Assembly (NCBI GenBank): GCA_002396085.1 | Contig: DGWI01000048.1 | Location: 188,694 to 225,460, forward strand | Source of the DNA: Porphyromonadaceae bacterium UBA4262 | Lineage (GTDB): Bacteria > Bacteroidota > Bacteroidia > Bacteroidales > Muribaculaceae | Direction of reading: 5' to 3' | DNA length: 36,767 nucleotides | Shown: positions 8,497 through 14,632 of the stretch, piece by piece | Numbering within the stretch: the first letter of the stretch is position 1 | Layout: the number at the start of each line of letters is the position of its first letter | Program-made: the position numbers and the translations under genes | Notes under the pieces: generated by a model | The model's input: the letters and a program-made list of their open reading frames with translations, nothing else | The model's database searches: none | Told to the model about the DNA's origin: nothing

Positions 8497-9834
8497 ATGA
8501 AACACTCGATCACAACAACATTGTGCCTGCTGTGCGCCATCGTGGCGTGGGGCGGGCACATTATGATTGATGGGGCATACACTAGCCCCGACGATGGTGT
8601 CAGTATCTATCCCGGCACCACACGCACCTATCAAGTCTATGTCCCCGACCAGTACGACGGCCAGTCGCCCGCCTGCCTCTATGTGGGGCTGGACGGCGTG
8701 CTGTGCGACGCTCCGGCGGTGATGGACAGCCTCATGGCTGCCGGCAAGATGCCTGTCACCATCGGCATCTTCCTCCAGCCGGGTGTCATCCGTGATGCCC
8801 GCGGCGAGGTCATCCGCTACAATCGCAGCAACGAGTTTGACACCCCCGACGGCACCTTTGCCCGATTTCTTGACGAGCAGTTGTTGCCCCATGCCCTGGC
8901 CACCAGGGTGCCCGATGGGCGACAACTGCGCATCTCGCCGCGCGGCGACGATCACATGATCTTCGGGCTGAGCAGCGGCGGCATTGCCGCCTTCACCGCC
9001 GCCTGGCATCGGCCCGACCTGTTCAGGCGCGTGTTCAGCGGTGTGGGCACGTTTGTGGCCATGCGTGGCGGCAACGACCTGCAAGCCATCGTGCGCAAGC
9101 ACGAGCCCCAGCCCTTGCGCATCTTCTTGCAGGACGGCTCCAACGATGCGTGGAACCCGCTGTTCGGCCACTGGTATGAGGGCAACCGCATGCTCGCCAC
9201 GGCACTGGAGTTCGCTGGCTACGACTGCCGCTTCGACTGGAGCGACGGTGGTCACAACGTGCGGCGCTCGACCGAGATTTTCGCCCAAGTGATGGAGTGG
9301 ATGTGGCACGACTGGCCACAGCCCATCCCCATCGGCACCACCCACAACGACTTCCTTTCAACGCTGCTCATCCCCGGCGAACAGTGGCACAAAACCCCCG
9401 CTGATAGTACGGTTGTGTTTCATAACGAGATTATCTACAGTCCTGACAGTTCGATATGTGTCTCCTGTGGGGTTGACGATGACCAATTTCTGGAACAGGC
9501 GGTGATGGTCGACGGCAAATGGACCGCTCATCAACGATTCTATTGGTTGCACAATTATACGGGCAATATGGACTTGAATTTGTTCAACATGGGCATGGCG
9601 TTTGACCGAAATGGCAACCTGTGGGTGGTCACCAATGCCGGCCTGCAAGTGTGCGACCAGAACGGTCGTGTGCGGGGCATCATCGCATGGCCCGAGACAG
9701 ATGCCCTTCTATCCAAGATTGCCATCGCCGACGGCTATGTGACAATATTCACACCCAACGCCACCTACACCCGCCGCTTCAACGTCGAGGCCCCCATCCC
9801 CGGCCAGCGCCCCAAGAGCCAAGGGCAAGGGTGA
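8497..9834 (+). CDS. secreted esterase (Fes-like alpha/beta hydrolase) with C-terminal propeller-like extension
   Basis: The 445-residue protein starts with a short signal peptide (KHSITTTLCLLCAIVAWGG). Residues about 30-275 are an esterase-D/enterochelin-esterase-type alpha/beta hydrolase: the nucleophile is Ser159 in GLSSG, a likely acid is Asp217 in DGSNDAW, and the His is His253 in GGHNVRR. Residues about 285-435 (WHKTPADSTVVF to VTIFTPNATYTRRF) resemble part of an SMP-30/gluconolactonase-like propeller (MAFDRNGNLWVVTNAGLQV), too short for a full one. Such esterase-plus-lactonase fusions occur in carbohydrate-degrading Bacteroidetes and Planctomycetes. The substrate could be an acylated sugar but cannot be told here. 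The last residues (PGQRPKSQGQG) look low in information and lead directly into the repeat-rich spacer. Confidence 0.83.
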   Translation: MKHSITTTLCLLCAIVAWGGHIMIDGAYTSPDDGVSIYPGTTRTYQVYVPDQYDGQSPACLYVGLDGVLCDAPAVMDSLMAAGKMPVTIGIFLQPGVIRDARGEVIRYNRSNEFDTPDGTFARFLDEQLLPHALATRVPDGRQLRISPRGDDHMIFGLSSGGIAAFTAAWHRPDLFRRVFSGVGTFVAMRGGNDLQAIVRKHEPQPLRIFLQDGSNDAWNPLFGHWYEGNRMLATALEFAGYDCRFDWSDGGHNVRRSTEIFAQVMEWMWHDWPQPIPIGTTHNDFLSTLLIPGEQWHKTPADSTVVFHNEIIYSPDSSICVSCGVDDDQFLEQAVMVDGKWTAHQRFYWLHNYTGNMDLNLFNMGMAFDRNGNLWVVTNAGLQVCDQNGRVRGIIAWPETDALLSKIAIADGYVTIFTPNATYTRRFNVEAPIPGQRPKSQGQG

Positions 9835-9843
9835 TTGTTTTCA

Positions 9844-9950
9844 GTTGTCGGTTGTCAGTTATCAGTTGTCAGTTGTGGCATAAAACCGAAGACCGAGCAC
9901 CGAAGACCGAAAACTTAAAACCGAAAACTTAATTCTCAATTCTCAATTAA
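9844..9950 (+). repeat. heptad repeat array, copy 1 of an interspersed element
   Basis: The sequence reads in 7-base steps: GTTGTCG, GTTGTCA, GTTATCA, GTTGTCA, GTTGTGG, a CATAAA bridge, then ACCGAAG, ACCGAGC, ACCGAAG, ACCGAAA, ACTTAAA, ACCGAAA, ACTTAAT, TCTCAAT, TCTCAAT. The order of units and the central GTGGCATAAAACCGA match two other spacers (10363-10456 and, on the minus strand, 13640-13745). Confidence 0.88.
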
Positions 9951-10200
9951 GTAAAGGTTCTTATGCCTACCTAATTAAACATCGAAATAAACGAAAGAAA
10001 CGAACAAAATTCTTTAATTCTCTAATTCATGATAAAAGAATTCTTGATGGCTTCTGTTCTTGAAATCAAACCACGAAGTGCTCTGATATTGTTCTTGTGT
10101 TCTTATGTCTATATATTAAACAACGAACTTGAACGAACTGAAACAAACATAATTTTCAATTCTCAATTCTCAATTAAGTAAAGGTTCTTGTGTCTAGATG
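9931..10200 (+). repeat. AT-rich spacer with a 32-base direct repeat and 9-base tandem units
   Basis: A 32-base identical sequence occurs at 9931-9962 and 10158-10189; each copy has two AATTCTC heptads followed by AATTAAG and TAAAGGTTCTT. Between them, three nonamers (CGAAATAAA, CGAAAGAAA, CGAACAAAA) stand in tandem at 9983-10009. The spacer 9835-10456 holds no gene I can support. Positions 10201-10282 are ordinary unique sequence without an ORF or RNA fold I recognise. Confidence 0.8.
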
Positions 10201-10326
10201 AAATGTGATCATTTTCACGGTTTAATCAGCCTAACCTGTGGGATGCGCCAATTGTGTTTCAGGGCAATATTGTGCCGCCATTTTTTTAATTTTGAATTTT
10301 TAATTCTTAATTCATAATTTTTATTG

Positions 10327-10334
10327 TATCTTTG
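10327..10334 (+). promoter_or_regulatory. -7 promoter element for the aminotransferase (TATCTTTG)
   Basis: TATCTTTG followed by CAG fits the Bacteroidetes -7 motif and is the same octamer as before hutH. It lies 122 bases before the ATG, so the heptad array at 10363-10456 would be inside the 5' untranslated leader. No clear -33 element. Confidence 0.6.
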
Positions 10335-10362
10335 CAGATTCGTTTCTAATTAACCTTTAGCA

Positions 10363-10456
10363 ATTCGTTATCGGTTGACAGTTATCGGTTGTCGGTCGTG
10401 GCAAAGAACCGAGAACTGAAAATCGCTAACTCAATTCTCAATTGTCAATTAAAGAT
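10363..10456 (+). repeat. heptad repeat array, copy 2, in the leader of the aminotransferase
   Basis: Units of the GTTATCG/GTTGTCG type run into GTGGCAAAGAACCGA, then ACTGAAA-type and TCTCAAT-type units, ending in CAATTAAAGAT directly before the ATG at 10457. It parallels copy 1 and the adk leader. Confidence 0.83.
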
Positions 10457-11653
10457 ATGAACAACCAACTTTCTGATCGCATTCAGGCATTGGCACCGAG
10501 TGCCACACTGGCCATGTCGCAAAAGAGCGCCGAACTCAAGGCTCAGGGCGTCGACGTGATTAACCTCTCGGTGGGCGAACCCGACTTCTTCACCCCCGAC
10601 CACATCAAGCAGGCCGCCAAGCAGGCTGTGGACGACAACTTCTCGTTCTACTCGCCCGTGCCCGGCTATCTGTCGCTGCGCAAGGCCATCAGCGCCAAAC
10701 TCAAGAATGAGAATGGCCTGGACTACAGCCCCGAGCAGATTGTCGTGGGCAATGGTGCCAAGCACTCGCTGTGCAACACCGTCATGGCACTGGTCAACCC
10801 CGGTGACGAGGTCATCATCCCCACACCGGCATGGGTGAGCTATGTGCAGATGGTCAACCTGGCCGGCGGCAAGAGCGTGCTTGTGCCCGCCACCCTCGAC
10901 CAGAACTTCAAGATCACTCCCGCCCAACTTGAGGCTGCCATCACCCCCAAGACCCGCCTCATCATCCTGTGCTCGCCCAGCAACCCCACGGGCAGCATCT
11001 ACAGCCGCGACGAGTTGCGCGCGCTGGCCGACGTGCTGGCACGCCACGAGCAGGTGATGATCATCGCCGACGAGATCTATGAGCACATCAACTATGTGGG
11101 CGGTCATGAGTCGCTGGCACAGTTTGACAACATCCGCGACCGCGTGGCCATCATCAACGGTGTGAGCAAGGCCTACGCCATGACGGGCTACCGCATCGGC
11201 TACGTCGCCGCCCCGCTGTGGCTCGCCAAGGCCGTCAACAAGCTGCAGGGTCAATACACCAGCGGCGCGTCGAGCATCGCCCAGAAGGCTGCCGAGGCTG
11301 CCTACACTGGCTCGCAGCAGTGCGTCGAGGACATGCGCGTGGCATTTGAGCGCCGCCGCGACCTCATCGTCAGCCTGTTCCGCGAGATTCCGGGTGTCAA
11401 CATCAATGTGCCCGACGGTGCGTTCTACCTCTTCCCCGAGGTCAGCGCGTTCTTCGGCAAGAAGGCCGGTGATGTCGTCATCAACGACGCCAACGACCTG
11501 GCCCTCTATCTGCTCAACGAGGCTCATGTGGCCACCGTCAGTGGCGACGCCTTCTGCTGCCCGGGCTACATCCGCCTGAGCTACGCCACCAGCGACGAGA
11601 ACATCATCGAGGCCGCAGCCCGCATCAAGGCCGCCCTCGCCCGCCTCGCCTAA
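10457..11653 (+). CDS. pyridoxal-phosphate aminotransferase (aspartate aminotransferase type)
   Basis: About 398 residues, full length for class I aminotransferases of the I-gamma/Thermus AspC type. Visible motifs are NLSVGEPDF at the N-terminus, the PLP-contacting GNGAKHSL and CSPSNPTGS, DEIYEHINY, and the Schiff-base lysine in NGVSKAYAMTGYRIGY. The C-terminal arginine-containing GYIRLSYA should bind the substrate carboxylate. It transfers an amino group between an amino acid (likely aspartate) and 2-oxoglutarate in the cytoplasm. I chose the ATG at 10457; an upstream in-frame TTG at 10442 lies inside the repeat array and is unlikely. The gene appears monocistronic, ending in a convergent palindromic repeat. 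Confidence 0.93.
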   Translation: MNNQLSDRIQALAPSATLAMSQKSAELKAQGVDVINLSVGEPDFFTPDHIKQAAKQAVDDNFSFYSPVPGYLSLRKAISAKLKNENGLDYSPEQIVVGNGAKHSLCNTVMALVNPGDEVIIPTPAWVSYVQMVNLAGGKSVLVPATLDQNFKITPAQLEAAITPKTRLIILCSPSNPTGSIYSRDELRALADVLARHEQVMIIADEIYEHINYVGGHESLAQFDNIRDRVAIINGVSKAYAMTGYRIGYVAAPLWLAKAVNKLQGQYTSGASSIAQKAAEAAYTGSQQCVEDMRVAFERRRDLIVSLFREIPGVNINVPDGAFYLFPEVSAFFGKKAGDVVINDANDLALYLLNEAHVATVSGDAFCCPGYIRLSYATSDENIIEAAARIKAALARLA

Positions 11654-11660
11654 CTTTTTT

Positions 11661-11772
11661 CGGGTTAAGGTTTAAGGGTTAGGGGTTAGAGTTTGGCTTC
11701 GCTACATGCCACTCTCTAACCCCTAACCCTTCAACCCTAACCCCTAACCTTTAAACCCTAACCCTTCAACCT
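11661..11772. terminator. telomere-like GGGTTA/TAACCC repeats forming a large inverted repeat
   Basis: After the aminotransferase stop comes CTTTTTT and then GGGTTAA, GGTTTAA, GGGTTAG, GGGTTAG units. The complementary CCTAAC-type units follow to 11772. Arms at 11674-11692 and 11711-11731 pair over 19 bases with a 2-base bulge and an 18-base loop. It lies between convergent genes and probably works as a bidirectional terminator. Confidence 0.7.
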
Positions 11773-12543
11773 TCAACCCTCAAGTTTCGCGGGAGCGATG
11801 CGTTTCTGCCGCAGGCGCGAGCGGGTCACACGCAGCGAGCCCTCGCTCACACCCAGGATGTGAGTCATCTGGGCATCGGTCTTGCCCATGTCTTGCAATA
11901 TCAAGAACAGGCGGTTGCCCGGCGACAGGCGGCTGTAGTCATGATCCATCTGCATCATGAACGTCAGGTTGACCACCTTGTAGTAGTCAATGAACTTGAG
12001 CAACTGATCCTTGCTCCACGACACCACCGACTCGCCGGCGACGATGCGCTCATACAGTTCAAGGCCATCGCTCAGACGCGCGGTCTGCTCGCTCTGCAGG
12101 GTGTCGATTTTGTGCCTCAACGTCTGCACCTCCTGGGTAACGTCCTGACCCGAACCCTCGAGACGCTCAATCTGGCGTCGATAGTCGTTGATGAGCACCT
12201 GGGCGCGCATCATTTTCTCATTGGCACGGTTGGTCTTGCGGATGTGGTAGATGATACCCGTGGCGATGATGGCCACAAAAAACAGCGCCACGACCAGCCC
12301 CCACATCATGAAGCGGTCCAGCTTGCGCCGCTCCACCTCCTTGTCATACTTGAGTTGTATCTCCTGCACCTCGGCAGTCTTCATCTGCTGCACCAGGCTG
12401 TCTTTCAACTCCAGCAGGCTGATGGCGGCATCGGCTGTGCCACGATAGTCGCCAGCATCATACTTTTTGCCCACCATCGACTGGTAAGCCTCGACACGGT
12501 CGCGCAGGTCGGTCGTGCGCATCGCCTTGGCCCACATCAATGG
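11773..12543 (-). pseudogene. C-terminal half of a TPR-type membrane regulator, cut off by an IS
   Basis: The minus-strand frame carries AMRTTDLRDRVEAYQSM and GDYRGTADAAISLLELKDSLVQQ (end of a TPR region), a membrane helix (FMMWGLVVALFFVAIIATGIIYHI), a coiled coil (NEKMMRAQVLINDYRRQIERLEG onward) and a C-terminal helix-turn-helix-like domain ending ILGVSEGSLRVTRSRLRQKRI. This is the typical C-terminal half of Bacteroidetes TPR / one-TM / LuxR-like regulators, whose N-terminal half is several hundred residues of TPRs. Upstream, the same frame runs into antisense-like sequence of an IS3 transposase, so the N-terminal half and native start are gone. The open frame continues into the IS part, so a hybrid of up to 314 residues could be made, but it is most simply read as a remnant. 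Confidence 0.8.
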
Positions 12544-12757
12544 CATAGTCCCGCGCGAGCACCACCTTGAGTTTGCGGATGCCCATCTTGGGATGCACCT
12601 TGCGTATCTTGCCCACCGCGTCCAGTATCCTGTCAATCGCGACCGAACAATCGTAACCGCGCCTGAAGCCCTGGTAATAAGCCTGCCGGGTAAAGCCAAA
12701 CAGCCCGCATGCCTCATCTGCCGTTACACGGGAATGAAGCTCGCGCAGGCGGCTCAC
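12536..12757 (-). pseudogene. IS3-family transposase orfB, N-terminal fragment
   Basis: It starts at a GTG that overlaps the orfA stop (GTGA) and reads SRLRELHSRVTADEACGLFGFTRQAYYQ, then IDRILDAVGKIRKVHPKMGIRKLKVVL, which is the N-terminal HTH_21-type part of IS3 orfB. The remaining roughly 200 residues with the DDE integrase core are absent, and after about residue 75 the frame runs into unrelated sequence. Confidence 0.82.
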
Positions 12758-12975
12758 TGCTTGGCCCCGGATTTTTTTCTTATCGGGATCTTCAGCTCGT
12801 TCTCGGCAATGTCTATCATAATCTCAAGGCCCTCGATGCGCAGCTTGGCCAACTCAAGCTCCTTGCGCAGGCGGGCATTCTCCTGCTCCAGGGTCTCTGA
12901 ACCAGGAGCTGGGGGCAGTTGTATCTTTCTTCCTTTCACTTCGGTTACTCTTTTTACGTTTGGATCCACAAATGT
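12754..12975 (-). pseudogene. IS3-family transposase orfA, C-terminal fragment
   Basis: The readable part is GTFVDPNVKRVTEVKGRKIQL, a Pro-rich linker and the leucine-zipper segment LEQENARLRKELELAKLRIEGLEIMIDIAENELKIP, ending KKSGAKQ. The N-terminal DNA-binding domain is not present; upstream the frame passes through a hairpin into adk. The codons AGA AAA AAA near the end contain the slippery A7 used by many IS3 elements (see 12772-12778). Confidence 0.8.
12772..12778 (-). other. programmed -1 frameshift heptamer (A AAA AAA) between orfA and orfB
   Basis: Seven T on the plus strand are A7 on the coding strand, with orfA codons AGA AAA AAA. A -1 slip there gives ..KIRGQAVSRLRELHS, running straight into orfB. 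This is the classic way IS3 elements make the OrfAB transposase; here it is a relic, because orfB is truncated. Confidence 0.7.
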
Positions 12976-13014
12976 ACCGTCCTGAAAAAAGTTTACAGTT
13001 TTCAGGACGGTACA
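12973..13014. repeat. perfect 16-base inverted repeat beside the IS fragment
   Basis: Arms 12973-12988 and 12999-13014 (TGTACCGTCCTGAAAA and its complement) are separated by 10 bases. The plus-strand text GTCCTGAAAAAAGTTTAC inside it matches 16 of 18 bases with the last 18 bases of the window (36750-36767). It may be an IS terminal/subterminal repeat, and may also stop transcription of adk, whose stop codon is 47 bases to the right. Confidence 0.75.
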
Positions 13015-13060
13015 GTAATCTGTGGACAAAATTTCAACGGCAGCCTGGGCTGCGATTGCC

Positions 13061-13639
13061 TTACTTGACCGAGTCGATGGCAGTCTTGATGTCGGCAAAG
13101 ATCTCATCGATCTTTCCCGTGCCCTTGATGGCGTGGTAGAGGCCTTTCTCCTGGTAGAATGCCTGCAGCGGCGAGGTCTGGTTGTGGTACACGGCCAGAC
13201 GGTTCTTCACTGTCTCGGGGTTATCGTCGCTGCGTCCTGTCATCTTGCCGCGCAGCAAGATGCGCTCGATGAGTTCGTCCTCGGGCACCTCCAGACCAAC
13301 AACTGCGCTGATGCTGGTGCCACGCTCCTGCAGCATAGCCTCCAATGCCTCAGCCTGAGGAATGGTGCGGGGGAATCCGTCGAAGATCACGCCCTCGCGA
13401 GCAGCCTCCTTGTTAGCATCGAGCACATCGGCCAGGATGCTGATCATCAGGTCGTCGGGGATGAGTTGACCCTTGTCCATATAGCCCTTGGCAGTGGCGC
13501 CCAGTTCGGTGCCGCGCTTGATGTTGTCGCGCAACACGTCACCCGTGCTGATGTGGAACAAGTTATACTCCTTGATAATGTTGTCACTCTGTGTGCCCTT
13601 GCCAGAGCCTGGGGCACCAAAAATCACGATGTTAAGCAT
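13061..13639 (-). CDS. adk: adenylate kinase
   Basis: The 192-residue protein has the P-loop GAPGSGKGTQS at the N-terminus, HISTGDVLRDNI for AMP binding, FDGFPRTIPQA, and the LID-region arginines in LLRGKMTGRSDDNPETVKNRL. It lacks the long zinc LID insertion, so it is the short type. It interconverts ATP, AMP and ADP in the cytoplasm. The start is the ATG complementary to 13637-13639, directly after a heptad repeat array on the minus strand. hpt lies upstream in the same direction with a 156-base gap; downstream the truncated IS begins within 50 bases of the stop. Confidence 0.96.
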   Translation of the reverse strand: MLNIVIFGAPGSGKGTQSDNIIKEYNLFHISTGDVLRDNIKRGTELGATAKGYMDKGQLIPDDLMISILADVLDANKEAAREGVIFDGFPRTIPQAEALEAMLQERGTSISAVVGLEVPEDELIERILLRGKMTGRSDDNPETVKNRLAVYHNQTSPLQAFYQEKGLYHAIKGTGKIDEIFADIKTAIDSVK

Positions 13640-13745
13640 GTTATTATTAATTGAGAATTGTGAATTGAGTTCTTGGTTTTCGGTTTTCAGTTATCAGTTC
13701 TCGGTTCTTTGCCACAACTGACAACCGATAACTGATAACAAATTG
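13640..13745 (-). repeat. heptad repeat array, copy 3, in the adk leader
   Basis: Read on the minus strand it goes GTTATCA, GTTATCG, GTTGTCA, then GTGGCAAAGAACCGA, then ACTGATA, ACTGAAA, ACCGAAA units, ending in CTCAATTAATAATAAC before the adk ATG. It is the same order as copies 1 and 2. Arms at 13690-13706 and 13723-13739 pair at 16 of 17 positions, so the array can fold into a hairpin with a 16-base loop. Confidence 0.85.
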
Positions 13746-13795
13746 AAAATGTTGTTCGTTCAGTTCGATGTTTAATTGAGACAACTTGTCAACTA

Positions 13796-14335
13796 TCAAC
13801 TCTTGACCACATAGATGTCGCTCAGGTTGCGAGCCTGCCCGTCAAGGTCCAGACCATAGCCGATGATGAACTTGGACGGAATCTCAAAACCAACATACTC
13901 GGGGGGCGTACCCAGTTTCAACGAGCCTGGCTTGTAGAGCAGCGTTGCCATCTTGACGCTGCGAGGATTGCGCTCGAGCAGCATCTGCCGCAACTGGTAG
14001 GCCGTCACGCCCGTGTCGACAATATCCTCGATGATGATCACATCGCGCCCCTCGATATCCTCGGTCAGCCCCATGATCTCGCGCACACGCCCGGTCGAAC
14101 TGGTGCCCTCGTAACTCTTGAAGCGGATGAACGTAATCTCGGCATGTGCCAACTCACACGCACGGAACAAGTCGGCAGCAAACACAAACGCTCCATTGAG
14201 CACACACAAGAACAACGGGTTGCCATCAGGATAGTCACGCACAATCTCGCCTGCCACTCGTTGCACCTGCGCAGCAATCTGTTCACGAGTCAGATACGGC
14301 TCAAATTCAAGCCCTTGATAAGTCACTGTTTCCAT
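13796..14335 (-). CDS. hpt: hypoxanthine phosphoribosyltransferase
   Basis: 179 residues from the ATG at 14333-14335. It has the PRPP-binding motif VIIIEDIVDTGVTA, the PPi loop LCVLNGAFVFAADL, the flexible-loop region RFKSYEGTSSTG and the C-terminal base-recognition segment FEIPSKFIIGYGLDLDGQARNL. It salvages hypoxanthine (and probably guanine) with PRPP to the nucleotide. The frame stays open 88 codons further upstream to 14599, but that part is AT-rich intergenic sequence with its own promoter elements, so the internal start is chosen. It is followed by adk on the same strand, fitting a purine nucleotide operon. Confidence 0.95.
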   Translation of the reverse strand: METVTYQGLEFEPYLTREQIAAQVQRVAGEIVRDYPDGNPLFLCVLNGAFVFAADLFRACELAHAEITFIRFKSYEGTSSTGRVREIMGLTEDIEGRDVIIIEDIVDTGVTAYQLRQMLLERNPRSVKMATLLYKPGSLKLGTPPEYVGFEIPSKFIIGYGLDLDGQARNLSDIYVVKS

Positions 14336-14352
14336 ATCTCCAGATTTTTTCG

Positions 14353-14360
14353 CAAAATTA
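14353..14360 (-). promoter_or_regulatory. -7 promoter element for hpt (TAATTTTG)
   Basis: CAAAATTA on the plus strand gives TAATTTTG on the minus strand, 18 bases upstream of the hpt ATG. It lies in a 297-base AT-rich divergent spacer (14336-14632) that holds nothing else I can name except the opposite promoter at 14537. Confidence 0.55.
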
Positions 14361-14536
14361 CTGCAAATCTCGCACAAACGAGCGAAAAATAAAATATTTT
14401 TTACTTTTTTCGCCCAGTTACCGCGCAATTTATCCAACTTCACTGCCCAATCGTGCTTCAGGCAATTCTTTGATGCATCAAAATAATTTTCAATAGTTTT
14501 TTTCAAAAACTTACCGCATTTCACACAAAAAAGTAC

Positions 14537-14544
14537 TAACTTTG
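14537..14544 (+). promoter_or_regulatory. -7 promoter element for the NAD(P)HX repair gene (TAACTTTG)
   Basis: TAACTTTG matches the Bacteroidetes -7 motif, 88 bases before the ATG at 14633. It is divergent from the hpt promoter. Confidence 0.6.
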
Positions 14545-14632
14545 TAGACTTGAACCTGCCCCACCCCGCCAAGAGGTGGCATGCTTCACCTCTAAACAAC
14601 TCGAATTCAATAGACTCTACCGAACTGCACCT

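Larger units (their letters stand above)
12536..13014 (-). mobile_element. truncated IS3-family insertion sequence
   Basis: Minus-strand orfA and orfB fragments of an IS3-type transposase lie in the correct order with the usual overlap. orfB stops being recognisable after about 75 residues, just after IRKLKVVLARDYAIDVG, so the catalytic DDE part is missing. orfA lacks its N-terminal helix-turn-helix. The element is therefore deleted at both sides and cannot transpose by itself. The left junction is with the TPR regulator near 12536-12545. The right side ends in a 16-base hairpin close to the adk stop codon. Confidence 0.83.

Noticed and set aside
9844..10456. CRISPR array
   Set aside because: The repeats are contiguous 7-base units without spacers, and no cas genes are present.
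10445..11527. Minus-strand open frame of 360 codons opposite the aminotransferase
   Set aside because: Same reason: antisense shadow, rich in His, Val, Asp and Gly, no motif and no promoter.
11661..11772. Bacterial linear telomere or chromosome end
   Set aside because: The TTAGGG-like units lie between ordinary convergent genes with continuous sequence on both sides; a palindromic terminator explains them.
13796..14599. A 267-residue version of hpt with an N-terminal extension
   Set aside because: The extra 88 codons are AT-rich intergenic sequence overlapping promoters on both strands; the family starts at the internal ATG (14335).
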